From assembly GCA_934754755.1 (NCBI GenBank), contig CAKVJS010000044.1, positions 1 through 7,939 on the forward strand: DNA of 7,939 bases, written 5' to 3'. The position numbers and the translations under genes were made by a program. Under the pieces are notes generated by a model. The model saw only the letters and a list, made by a program, of their open reading frames with translations. It was not told the origin of the DNA and did not search any database. Positions 1 to 6,548 of this stretch are shown here, piece by piece; the stretch's first letter is position 1, and each line of letters opens with the position of its first letter. This DNA comes from an uncultured Erysipelotrichales bacterium. Its GTDB lineage: Bacteria > Bacillota_I > Bacilli_A > Erysipelotrichales > Coprobacillaceae.

Positions 1-122
1 GTCCATGGGTATTTAATATTATTAAAATCGTTTAGGTTGGTTGTATTACCACCAATCATGCGCCGACTGGTAAGGGAAATATCACCATTCTTATTAAATA
101 TTTGTTTTTTCTCTAATTGCAT
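1..122 (-). CDS. nrdB: Ribonucleotide reductase class I small (beta) subunit, N-terminal part only
   Basis: Only the first 40 codons are inside the window; the gene runs off the left edge. The translation begins MQLEKKQIFNKNGDISL and continues with RRMIGGNTTNLNDFNN and IKYPW, the characteristic start of class I reductase beta subunits (GNTTNLN followed a few residues later by KYxW). The family houses the metal cofactor and radical used by the alpha subunit to reduce ribonucleotides. The iron/manganese ligands and radical tyrosine lie beyond the edge and cannot be checked. The start ATG is preceded by AGGAGG with a 4-base spacer, and the gene follows nrdA directly, as expected for an operon. 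No ATP-cone is fused at this N-terminus. The symbol is by family; nrdF (class Ib) is not excluded from this fragment alone. Confidence 0.88.
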   Translation of the reverse strand, partial: MQLEKKQIFNKNGDISLTSRRMIGGNTTNLNDFNNIKYPW

Positions 123-126
123 ATTA

Positions 127-133
127 CCTCCTA
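127..133 (-). promoter_or_regulatory. Ribosome binding site of nrdB overlapping the nrdA stop codon
   Basis: On the minus strand the nrdA stop TAG (133-131) is the beginning of TAGGAGG, so the AGGAGG ribosome site of the next gene (132-127) overlaps the stop. The ATG follows at 122. Terminating ribosomes therefore sit on the next initiation site, which suggests translational coupling to balance alpha and beta subunits. The coupling is inferred; the overlap is read directly. Confidence 0.8.
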
Positions 134-2371
134 AGCACTACATGATTCACACTCTTCTACTTCTAGTGCCTGACTACGTATGTAATAAATGGTCTTCACT
201 TGCGACTCCCAAGCAAGAATATACAAGTTCAATATTTGTTTTAGGGTATAGGAATTCGTAATATATAAATTCACAGATTGGGCTTGATCAATGTGCCTTT
301 GACGAATCCCAGCAGCTTGAATCGAATATCTTTGATCAATATGGTGGGCATTCTTATACAACCAATACGTATGTAAGGATAGATTCGGTGCTACGCGAGG
401 AAGAGCTCCGCCTTTTTTCTCTTCTAAAAAGAATCGTTTTAAGATCGGATCTAACCCAGCTGTTGTGCCAGCTAAAATCGAGGTTGAACTGGTTGGGGCA
501 ATGGCCATAATATAACCATTTCGAATCCCTTCTTGATGAATGTCCTGTTGTAGCTTTTGCCAGCGTTCACTCGTATACTTTCGCTTTGTAAAATAGGCAC
601 CGGTTTGCCAATCACTACCCATAAAGCAACTATAACTTCCTCTTTGCTTTGCTAAATCATGACTCGCCTGCACGGCATAGTAGTTGATTTTTTCAAAGAT
701 ATTGTCCACAAAAGTCAAATGCTCCTCACTTTCCCAGGCAATACCGGCATTACAAAGCATATGGTGATACCCACTGACACCAAGTCCAATGGCACGATAC
801 TTATGGCTTGTTAATTTCGCATAGGCCAATGGATAGAAGTTAAGATCAATCACGTTATCCAAGGCACGAATAACCGTTTTAATAATTCCTTGCAACTCAT
901 TATCATTCGTTACATCTATATTACCTAAAGATAGCGATGCTAGATTACAAACGACAAAATCACCAGGCTTTGTTGTTTCAACAATAACAGTATCCCCTTG
1001 CTCGGTTATCACTTCATTTTTTAATAACTCTATCGATTGCATATTTTGTGCAATTTCAGTACATAGATTACTGCAATAAATAATACCTTGATGGTTATTG
1101 GGATTCATATGATTTACTGTATCACGGTTAAAAGTAAATGGTGTTCCGGTTTCTACGGCGGATTTTAAAATTAAACGAATTAAATCCTTAATCGGAATCT
1201 CACGCTTTGAAATGGTTGGATCTTGAATACAATCTAAATACTTTTCCTCCCACTCCTGACCATAAAAATCTTCTAAATAATAGCCTTTTGTACTATACAC
1301 TTCATGTGGACATAAAAGGTGCCATGTACCTTCTAAATCATCCTTTGCCATTTTCCAAAATAAATCAGGATAACAAATAGCCGGGAAAACATCATGAGCT
1401 TTCATTCGATCATCGCCGTTATTTGTCCGTAATTGTAAGAACTCCGGTAAATCTTTATGCCAAGCATCTAAATACACAGCTACAGCGCCTTGGCGAACCC
1501 CTAGTTGATCCACAGCTACCGCTGTATCATTGACGAGTTTAATCCAACGAGTAACCCCACCAGCGGCTCCTTTATAGCCACGAATGGATGACCCTTGAGC
1601 TCGTACTTTACCAAAATACATACCCATTCCACCACCAAATTTAGATACTTTCGCAAAGTTGTCTAAGCTGCGATAAATACCATCTAAACTATCTGGCACT
1701 ACATCAATAAAGCAAGAAGATAATTGGTGAAAAGGTTTTCTAGCGTTGGCCATCGTTGGTGTAGCCATCGTTACCTTCCATGTACTCAACATATCATAGA
1801 AACGTTTTGCATAGTATACTTTTTCTTCTTCTTTCATCGCTAAGTGCATCGAAATAGCCATAAACATTTCTTGCAAGGACTCTATCGGTGCCCCGTCCGG
1901 AGTATGAACCATGTATCGTTTATGTAGTAAATCAAAAGAACTATACGTCACTAAATCATCGTTCTGTTCTTTTTGATATTGTTCTAATTCTTTGATCTCA
2001 TCTGGTTGGTATGTGTCTAATAAATATTGACCATACAATTTTTGTTTGACGAGATATTTTATTTTTGAATAAAAAGAAGAAATAGCTAATGTATTCTCCG
2101 TTTGTTTAATTCTTTGTTTGTAAGCTGCATTCGCAAATAAGGCAGCAATATATTCCCAATGAGGTGCCTCTGGTTGAACCAGTTCCACAGCCCCCCGTGA
2201 GAGTTCTTCTAAAAGCTGTATGTCACTTTGACATTTGTTTCGATTGGCTTCTACTTTACTAACTACTAAATCTAGATTATAGATATCTGCTGGATACTTT
2301 TTTTCTATTTTTGAAACTAATGAATGTATATCATAGTTTTGGAATTGTCCCCAGAATAAATGTTCATGCAT
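131..2371 (-). CDS. nrdA: Ribonucleoside-diphosphate reductase class I, large (alpha) subunit
   Basis: Reduces ribonucleoside diphosphates to deoxyribonucleotides in the cytoplasm with the beta subunit encoded next to it. The 746-residue product shows the complete catalytic set: first redox cysteine in LSSCFI (C220), the radical-site triad in SNLCTE (N435, C437, E439), second redox cysteine in FVVCNLASLSLGN (C475), the radical-transfer tyrosine pair in KTIYYIR (Y729-Y730), and a C-terminal thioredoxin-type shuttle pair CESC (C741, C744). Length is close to the usual 750-760 residues. The first ~60 residues resemble the helical part of an ATP-cone, but the nucleotide-binding VxKRDG start is missing. 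The ATG at 2371 is chosen because AGGAG (2384-2380) lies 8 bases upstream; an in-frame GTG at 2380 overlaps that ribosome site, and an in-frame TAG at 2401-2399 rules out a longer start. The arrangement and C-terminus favour class Ia over class Ib NrdE. Confidence 0.95.
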   Translation of the reverse strand: MHEHLFWGQFQNYDIHSLVSKIEKKYPADIYNLDLVVSKVEANRNKCQSDIQLLEELSRGAVELVQPEAPHWEYIAALFANAAYKQRIKQTENTLAISSFYSKIKYLVKQKLYGQYLLDTYQPDEIKELEQYQKEQNDDLVTYSSFDLLHKRYMVHTPDGAPIESLQEMFMAISMHLAMKEEEKVYYAKRFYDMLSTWKVTMATPTMANARKPFHQLSSCFIDVVPDSLDGIYRSLDNFAKVSKFGGGMGMYFGKVRAQGSSIRGYKGAAGGVTRWIKLVNDTAVAVDQLGVRQGAVAVYLDAWHKDLPEFLQLRTNNGDDRMKAHDVFPAICYPDLFWKMAKDDLEGTWHLLCPHEVYSTKGYYLEDFYGQEWEEKYLDCIQDPTISKREIPIKDLIRLILKSAVETGTPFTFNRDTVNHMNPNNHQGIIYCSNLCTEIAQNMQSIELLKNEVITEQGDTVIVETTKPGDFVVCNLASLSLGNIDVTNDNELQGIIKTVIRALDNVIDLNFYPLAYAKLTSHKYRAIGLGVSGYHHMLCNAGIAWESEEHLTFVDNIFEKINYYAVQASHDLAKQRGSYSCFMGSDWQTGAYFTKRKYTSERWQKLQQDIHQEGIRNGYIMAIAPTSSTSILAGTTAGLDPILKRFFLEEKKGGALPRVAPNLSLHTYWLYKNAHHIDQRYSIQAAGIRQRHIDQAQSVNLYITNSYTLKQILNLYILAWESQVKTIYYIRSQALEVEECESCSA

Positions 2372-2436
2372 CGATGACACTCCTCTCGTAGATATATCCT
2401 ATCGCACACATAGTCCAAACTCAAATCTAACGCATC

Positions 2437-2464
2437 ATTACACCCTCTTTTTTAGGCTATTCAA
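2437..2464 (-). promoter_or_regulatory. Candidate sigma-A promoter for nrdA-nrdB
   Basis: On the minus strand TTGAAT (2464-2459) is followed after 16 bases by TGTAAT (2442-2437), close to TTGACA/TATAAT. A start near 2430 would give a leader of about 60 bases before the nrdA ATG. It sits just past the permease terminator, where an operon promoter is expected. I did not find a convincing tandem NrdR-box pair next to it. Assigned by eye only. Confidence 0.4.
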
Positions 2465-2482
2465 AATACCCATTATCGAATC

Positions 2483-2507
2483 AAAAATCCTCCTATATAA
2501 GGAGGAT
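2483..2507 (-). terminator. Intrinsic terminator of the amino-acid permease gene
   Basis: On the minus strand ATCCTCCT (2507-2500), a 5-base loop, AGGAGGAT (2494-2487), and a run of five T including the last stem base (2487-2483). The perfect 8-bp stem begins 9 bases after the permease stop codon and isolates it from nrdA. Confidence 0.8.
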
Positions 2508-2515
2508 CTATTACC

Positions 2516-3868
2516 CTAACAAACTTCTTCTAATCTTTCGCCTTCTTGCCTTTTTTGATATTTGAAATACCAACTTCCAACCCACATAATAGCTATAAAA
2601 GCAATCGAATATAGTAGTGACATAAGTGAATTCATCCCACCAAAAAAGATAAACAACGATCCCAGAATCGCTAATCCTGGTATTATATAACAACGAATGG
2701 GATTCTTAATAATGCCTTTTTTACCAAATTTAATAACTTGGATATACAAAATAATAAATAAGAGGTGAAATATAATAACCGTAATTTCCGATACATCGGA
2801 TTTATCGAGCAATGTAAATTTACTCGTTACATAGTGTATGAGTAACCAAAAGGTAGAAATTATGAAAGCAAATAAGATAGATTTCATTGGCGTTTGTGAA
2901 AGTTTATTAATATGCGCTAATTGTTTAGACTTTGGCACCATCTTTTTAACCCCTAATACATAAAATCCTTGTCCCGACGCCAAAATAAAACCATTTAATG
3001 TTCCTAAGACAGAAACAATCACAAAGATCATTAGAAACTTGGAACCTAGCGGCCCTAAAATAACATTAAAGAGTGTATAAACATGGGCCTTTCCCAATGC
3101 AACAATACGAGCCGGCCCAAGAATTGTACTCGCTGCAACAAAGTAGGCTACATACATACATAATATAAATATAGGGGCAATAATTAAGGCTAGTGGTAAA
3201 TTACGCTTACTATCCTTAATGACATGCGACATCCCTGTTGCAATAATCCACCCATCATAAGCAAAAGCAACGGGACCTACAGCCGCAAACCAATGATTCG
3301 AGGAATGGATCGGCGGTAATCCATTTCCAGATACGGTAATGGAGTGTTCAAACAACACATAAACAATGACTAAACAAAGAGGAACTAATTTAATAATTGT
3401 TGCTGCATTTTGAAAAAGTCCAGCTAATTGGGTGCTATAGTAGTGTATCGTATAGATAAAAAATATGACACCAAAAGTAAGGCCGATACTAGCCTCTAAT
3501 GATAAGTGCCAACCAAATAAAACCTCTATATACAAGGTTGCAATATGCGCAATAACGGCTACATTCGCTGGAAAGTAAACAAAACATTGAAACCAACCTA
3601 AACCACAAGCCAATTGGCTACTAGAATAGGTTTCAATATAATCAATAATACCGCCCACCTTATTTGAACGCAACGCTAACTCTGCCACGGTTAAACTACC
3701 AAATACAATAGCCATGGCAGCTAAAACAAAACTTAAGACCCCTAAACCAATATTCCCGTTTGTATAAGTTAATACCAAATCACATTTAAAAAATATACCA
3801 GAGCCAATAACGACCCCTACGATCATACAAACAGAAGTAAAAAGCCCAAATTTTTTTGTACTTTTCAC
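2516..3868 (-). CDS. APC-superfamily amino-acid permease, SteT/LAT-like
   Basis: A 450-residue, strongly hydrophobic membrane protein with about 12 predicted helices. TM1 carries the APC substrate-binding signature GVVIGSGIFF (residues 18-27), and the TM6 region has FAYDGWI (202-208), a hallmark of the L-type transporter branch that includes the Bacillus serine/threonine exchanger SteT. VAELALRSNKVGG (61-73) matches the conserved TM2 to loop region. It probably imports or exchanges neutral amino acids across the cytoplasmic membrane; the substrate cannot be read from sequence. The start is GTG at 3868, supported by GAGAGGGG at 3883-3876 with a 7-base spacer; a nearby ATG (3885) is in another frame and hits TGA. 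It is a single-gene unit with terminators on both sides. No truncation or frameshift seen. Confidence 0.88.
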   Translation of the reverse strand: MKSTKKFGLFTSVCMIVGVVIGSGIFFKCDLVLTYTNGNIGLGVLSFVLAAMAIVFGSLTVAELALRSNKVGGIIDYIETYSSSQLACGLGWFQCFVYFPANVAVIAHIATLYIEVLFGWHLSLEASIGLTFGVIFFIYTIHYYSTQLAGLFQNAATIIKLVPLCLVIVYVLFEHSITVSGNGLPPIHSSNHWFAAVGPVAFAYDGWIIATGMSHVIKDSKRNLPLALIIAPIFILCMYVAYFVAASTILGPARIVALGKAHVYTLFNVILGPLGSKFLMIFVIVSVLGTLNGFILASGQGFYVLGVKKMVPKSKQLAHINKLSQTPMKSILFAFIISTFWLLIHYVTSKFTLLDKSDVSEITVIIFHLLFIILYIQVIKFGKKGIIKNPIRCYIIPGLAILGSLFIFFGGMNSLMSLLYSIAFIAIMWVGSWYFKYQKRQEGERLEEVC

Positions 3869-3903
3869 CCTTTCACCCCTCTCATTTTCAATCCAGCCTA
3901 AAT

Positions 3904-3932
3904 ATCATATAATAGTGCAATATATACCGTAA
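3904..3932 (-). promoter_or_regulatory. Weak candidate promoter for the permease gene
   Basis: On the minus strand TATGAT (3909-3904) is a good -10 element, but the element 17 bases upstream, TTACGG (3932-3927), matches the -35 consensus poorly. A promoter must lie in this 140-bp gap because a terminator precedes it; this is the best candidate I see. Confidence 0.25.
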
Positions 3933-3971
3933 GCCATTACTATCGTATGCGAATAAAACGCAAGTGATAAC

Positions 3972-4010
3972 AAAAAAGTATAATAATAAAATCACCTTTA
4001 TTACTATACT
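3972..4010 (-). terminator. Intrinsic terminator of the CDF-isomerase operon
   Basis: A 14-bp stem: on the minus strand AGTATAGTAATAAA (4010-3997), loop GGTGAT, TTTATTATTATACT (3990-3977), then a T run (3976-3972). One pair is a G-U wobble, otherwise perfect. The isomerase stop codon TAG (4011-4009) overlaps the base of the stem, so the gene ends inside its own terminator. Confidence 0.8.
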
Positions 4011-4638
4011 ATTTTATGATTTTTATGCTTTCTATTTTGGGTTGATCAGCTGGCTGTACTGTCCCGTTATTATCCTGGACTGGCGTATTTTGACATATCT
4101 TATCAACAATTTCCATACCTGAAGTCACCTTACCAAAAGCCGCATAATCCCCATCTAAATACGTACTGTCTTGGTGCATGATAAAAAATTGTGAACTAGC
4201 ACCATTTTTATCATTGGAACGTGCCATGGATAATACACCACGGACATGGGAAAGTGAATTCGGTACACCATTATTAGCGAATTCCCCTTTTATTGTCTTG
4301 TCGCTACCACCGGTACCATTACCTTTGGGATCTCCCCCTTGCATCATAAATCCATTGATAACACGGTGAAATGTTAATCCATCATAAAACCCCTTCTTTA
4401 CTAAAGAAACAAAATTATTCACCGTAATAGGTGCTACATTCGCATCCAACTCAGCTTCGATCGTTCCTTGATTTTGAATGGTAATCGCTATTTTGGTAGT
4501 CCCTTGTACTTGTTGTTCTTCTGACTTGGTTTCTTTGTCTTTATCAAGTGATATCATCTTGCCAGTATCCTTTGTTTTACAACCAACTACACTAAATAGA
4601 AATACTGCCAGTACTACTAAAATTCTAGTTTTTTTCAT
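4009..4638 (-). CDS. Cyclophilin-type peptidyl-prolyl cis-trans isomerase, lipoprotein
   Basis: Catalyses cis-trans isomerisation of prolyl bonds, here on the outer face of the cytoplasmic membrane. The 209-residue product starts with a short lipoprotein signal: basic MKKTR, a hydrophobic core (6-18), and a lipobox VVGC with C20 as the lipidated residue. A polar linker of about 28 residues (21-48) precedes the cyclophilin domain (49-209). Active-site features are present: FHR (R92), FMMQGGD (Q100), SSQFFI (F151-F152) and YLDGDYAAFG. The position of the cyclosporin-contacting Trp of human CypA is Tyr (Y160), common in bacterial members. The ATG has AGGAG at 4650-4646 with a 7-base spacer, overlapping the stop codon of the upstream cation transporter, so the two are probably translationally coupled. 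No separate promoter is visible. Confidence 0.94.
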   Translation of the reverse strand: MKKTRILVVLAVFLFSVVGCKTKDTGKMISLDKDKETKSEEQQVQGTTKIAITIQNQGTIEAELDANVAPITVNNFVSLVKKGFYDGLTFHRVINGFMMQGGDPKGNGTGGSDKTIKGEFANNGVPNSLSHVRGVLSMARSNDKNGASSQFFIMHQDSTYLDGDYAAFGKVTSGMEIVDKICQNTPVQDNNGTVQPADQPKIESIKIIK

Positions 4639-4645
4639 CTTATAT

Positions 4646-4652
4646 CTCCTTA
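4646..4652 (-). promoter_or_regulatory. Ribosome binding site of the isomerase gene overlapping the CDF stop codon
   Basis: On the minus strand TAAGGAG (4652-4646): TAA is the stop of the cation transporter and AGGAG is the ribosome site of the lipoprotein gene, whose ATG is at 4638. The stop and start are only 11 bases apart, so translational coupling is likely. Confidence 0.75.
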
Positions 4653-5816
4653 TTGATAGCTATGTTCAACCTTAATAATAGTTTCATAAGTAGGGTTAAT
4701 TGCTTTGATTTCTTGATCAATTTTACTCTTAACAAGTTGATGATCAATGCCATCTTTGGCAGGTAATAAAACGTCAAAAATTAAATTGAAGTGGTGCGAT
4801 CCGTGTACAATACGAAAATCATGGACACTGTAATCCGAATGCAACCTACTTACAATTTCTTCTACTTGTTGTTTTAAAGACCTTGTTAAAGGATCGCTAA
4901 TATCCAATGGATCCATATGTATCGTTGCCATTATATGAAACTTATCTTGTAATGCTCGCTCGATATCATCAATACTGTTATGAACTTGCATAATATCATC
5001 CTTACTATCAATTTCTACATGTAGCGTAAGGAATTTACGTCCTGGTCCATAATCATGTAAAATAATATCATGAACCCCCAAGGCCACTGGATAGGCAAGA
5101 ACAAATTGTTCAATTTCTGTAATCAATGTTGGATCGGGTGCTTTTCCCAATAAAGAATCTAACGTATCTTTAAAAATAGTAAAACCTGATCTTATAATAA
5201 TCATTGATACTATTGTACCAAAAATGCCATCTAAAGGCAATGTTGTAACCAGGGATAATAGGAACGCTAACAAGGTTGCAATAAACATATAGACATCATT
5301 TAAGCTTTCCTGTGCTACCGCCAGTAACGTTTGCGATTGAATTTTTTTCGCCGTGGTATGATGAAACCAACCCATCCATATTTTCGCAAGGGCACCTACC
5401 ACAAGAACGATACAGGCTCCATAATTAAATGTTATTGGCTCTGGATTTACAATTTTAAATAAGGATTCCTTGATCGATTGAAATCCAACAATTATAATTA
5501 AAAAGGAAATAATTAGACCTGATACATATTCCAATCGACCATGACCATACGGATGTTTGCGGTCTGGGTGTTTACTCGCTAATTTAAAACTAAATAATAC
5601 AGCAATATTACTACCCACATCAGACAAGTTGTTTAATCCATTCGCCTGCATCGATACACTATGGGTAATATGACCTAAGGCAATCATGAATAGAACTAAT
5701 ATACTATTCGTAATAATACTAATGATGCAACAAAGGATCCCATATGATTCACGGACTTTTTCTTGTTCATACATTTTATAATTTTTAATACATTTTTTTG
5801 TTAATAAGGAAAACAT
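4650..5816 (-). CDS. Cation diffusion facilitator (CDF) family divalent metal exporter
   Basis: Exports a divalent metal from the cytoplasm, normally as a homodimer driven by protons. Six helices fit within residues ~25-212. TM2 holds N62-LNNLSD-type N-x3-D (N62, D66), followed by the family signature HPYGHGRLEYVSGL (88-101). TM5 holds E-x3-D in ESLND (E170, D174). The transport site is thus N,D/E,D, nearer to the N,D,D,D set known in Mn exporters such as pneumococcal MntE than to the H,D,H,D set of zinc exporters. Mn2+ or Fe2+ is therefore a plausible but unproven substrate. The cytoplasmic part is long: one ferredoxin-like domain (~228-305) followed by a second similar one (~310-388), each containing a VHD motif (VHDIILHDYGPG; VHDFRIVHG). 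Only a weak AGG precedes the ATG (5816), but the N-terminal residues fit the family. First gene of a two-gene operon. Confidence 0.92.
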   Translation of the reverse strand: MFSLLTKKCIKNYKMYEQEKVRESYGILCCIISIITNSILVLFMIALGHITHSVSMQANGLNNLSDVGSNIAVLFSFKLASKHPDRKHPYGHGRLEYVSGLIISFLIIIVGFQSIKESLFKIVNPEPITFNYGACIVLVVGALAKIWMGWFHHTTAKKIQSQTLLAVAQESLNDVYMFIATLLAFLLSLVTTLPLDGIFGTIVSMIIIRSGFTIFKDTLDSLLGKAPDPTLITEIEQFVLAYPVALGVHDIILHDYGPGRKFLTLHVEIDSKDDIMQVHNSIDDIERALQDKFHIMATIHMDPLDISDPLTRSLKQQVEEIVSRLHSDYSVHDFRIVHGSHHFNLIFDVLLPAKDGIDHQLVKSKIDQEIKAINPTYETIIKVEHSYQ

Positions 5817-5864
5817 AGTTTTACCTGCTAATAAGTAGCACCTTTCTTTAATATTTCGGGTGTA

Positions 5865-5884
5865 TTGTATACTAGTGTATACAA
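5865..5884. promoter_or_regulatory. Perfect palindrome, probable repressor operator in the divergent intergenic region
   Basis: TTGTATAC (5865-5872), TAGT, GTATACAA (5877-5884): perfect 8-bp arms around a 4-base centre. It has no T-run, so it is not a terminator. It overlaps candidate promoter elements on both strands, the classic position for a dimeric regulator. Arms of the form TTGTATAC resemble operators of several GntR-family repressors, though those usually have closer half-sites. Which protein binds is unknown. Confidence 0.5.
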
Positions 5885-5893
5885 CTATATAAT
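5865..5893 (+). promoter_or_regulatory. Candidate rightward sigma-A promoter
   Basis: A perfect TATAAT (5888-5893) lies 17 bases after TTGTAT (5865-5870), which is itself the left arm of the palindrome. Transcription would start near 5900 and give a leader of about 140 bases before the first small coat-like gene. The -35 match is modest. It may compete with the sigma-E/K-like candidate further right. Confidence 0.35.
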
Positions 5894-5902
5894 AGTTTAC
5901 AA
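5874..5902 (-). promoter_or_regulatory. Candidate leftward sigma-A promoter for the CDF-isomerase operon
   Basis: On the minus strand TTGTAA (5902-5897) is followed after 17 bases by TACACT (5879-5874). The -10 element falls inside the palindrome, so binding there would block it. A start near 5868 gives a leader of about 50 bases to the CDF ATG. Confidence 0.35.
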
Positions 5903-5956
5903 TAGGAACTCCCCTATTTTCAATACTAATTCATTTTTTTCGTATAAAGCAAACAT

Positions 5957-6033
5957 TCCTTCCCCATACTAATAACGAAAAATGCATACTATATTTTTCA
6001 TAACAACAAGAGCAAACTATGCTCAGGGAAGGA
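5957..6033 (+). other. Possible long-range RNA pairing that covers the ribosome site of the first small gene
   Basis: TCCTTCCC (5957-5964) is the exact reverse complement of GGGAAGGA (6026-6033), which contains most of the ribosome site of the gene at 6041. Between them, directly before the ribosome site, is a small hairpin GAGCA/TGCTC (6010-6014/6020-6024). If transcription begins at the upstream sigma-A candidate, the leader could hide the ribosome site; a start near 5999 would omit the left arm. Purely an inference from complementarity. Confidence 0.2.
5964..5992 (+). promoter_or_regulatory. Candidate sporulation (sigma-E/sigma-K type) promoter for the coat-like pair
   Basis: CATACTAT (5985-5992) matches the mother-cell sigma-E -10 pattern CATAnnnT, and with flanking bases, GCATACTATA, also the sigma-K pattern. 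CCATACT (5964-5970), 14 bases upstream, keeps the ATA core of the sigma-E -35 element. A start near 5999 would leave about 42 bases before the ATG, with the ribosome site inside. This fits spore-coat-like downstream genes, but AT-rich DNA gives such matches by chance. Confidence 0.35.
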
Positions 6034-6040
6034 GACAAAT

Positions 6041-6247
6041 ATGAAAGATCAATTATTTACCGGTTTAACACAAAAAGATATCGCCTATATATCTGATCTT
6101 GTTAAAATGCTTGTGAATCATTCTAAAAAAATAGAATCTTACGAACAAAGCACGGTCGATGAACGCGTACGGAGTCAATTACATGGCATCCGTATCGCCT
6201 TAAATATGCAGTGTGATGAATTATTGGGGGTGTTAAAAAATGGATAA
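6041..6247 (+). CDS. Small CotF-like spore-coat-type protein (68 aa), first of an overlapping pair
   Basis: A 68-residue, mostly helical, soluble protein without signal peptide or membrane segment. LTQKDIAYISDLVKMLVNHSKK near the N-terminus resembles the start of one class of small spore-coat proteins (LTxxDxxYxxDxL then a lysine-containing helix), and residues 40-66 form a second helix ending in LLGVL, giving a helical-hairpin or ferritin-like half. I recognise the family resemblance rather than a named gene. The start is well supported: AAGGAG (6029-6034) with a 6-base spacer. Its last 8 bases overlap the next gene, so the two are probably co-translated and their products may work together. 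The intergenic region upstream contains a sigma-E/K-like promoter candidate, consistent with expression in the mother cell. Confidence 0.72.
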   Translation: MKDQLFTGLTQKDIAYISDLVKMLVNHSKKIESYEQSTVDERVRSQLHGIRIALNMQCDELLGVLKNG

Positions 6248-6548
6248 TCAACAAAAAGATCCCGTACTACCTGATGAAATGAGTTTTAATGACTGCGACA
6301 GAGCCTATGATATATTAAGCGATTTAAAAGCAATGTCCGGCATTATCCATATTTTTGCAACAGAAGCAGGTAGCGAAAGTCTAGCAACCCTTATTAAAAA
6401 AATGATGGAAGAAACCATCGTTGCTCAACGAGGATTATTTGATCTTATGTATATGAAAGGTTGGTATCCTTTGCAGGCAGAGGATGCACAAAAAATACAA
6501 CAAGCCTATACCAAAAATGAAAATATTGCAATTCAACTAAAACGTTAA
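6240..6548 (+). CDS. CotF-family spore-coat-like protein (102 aa)
   Basis: A 102-residue helical protein. DRAYDILSDLKAMSG (20-34), an acidic helix around TEAGSES (41-47), a second long helix (48-72), and the ending LFDLMYMKGWYPLQAED (67-83) match the coat F domain pattern, in which two helices finish with the hallmark (M)xxKGWYP. CotF-domain proteins are small coat or cortex-associated proteins made during sporulation; some homologues act outside the coat, so a structural spore role is likely but not certain. The ATG (6240) lies inside the upstream reading frame in a different frame, overlapping it by 8 bases (ATGGATAA), with GGGGG (6226-6230) 9 bases upstream as ribosome site. The gene ends inside the hairpin it shares with the convergent gene: its last codons are AAA CGT TAA. 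Confidence 0.82.
   Translation: MDNQQKDPVLPDEMSFNDCDRAYDILSDLKAMSGIIHIFATEAGSESLATLIKKMMEETIVAQRGLFDLMYMKGWYPLQAEDAQKIQQAYTKNENIAIQLKR

Noticed and set aside
37..261. Plus-strand open frame across the nrdB-nrdA junction
   Set aside because: It lies antisense to two clear reductase genes, including the junction ribosome site, and has no recognisable product.
2372..2380. GTG start for nrdA at 2380
   Set aside because: This codon overlaps the AGGAG ribosome site; the ATG at 2371 has ideal 8-base spacing.
2372..2486. NrdR boxes upstream of nrdA
   Set aside because: GATATATC near 2391-2398 is palindromic, but no tandem 16-bp NrdR-type box pair could be recognised.
2511..2693. Minus-strand 60-codon frame within the 3' end of the permease gene
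   Set aside because: It is an out-of-frame reading inside the permease and its terminator; no ribosome site or protein-like pattern.
4178..4675. Two plus-strand open frames opposite the isomerase gene
   Set aside because: Both are antisense to a well-supported cyclophilin gene and their products are shadow translations without family features.
6041..6548. The two coat-like genes as one gene broken by a frameshift
   Set aside because: Each has its own ribosome site and start, and each matches a separate small-protein type, so an overlapping pair is the simpler reading.
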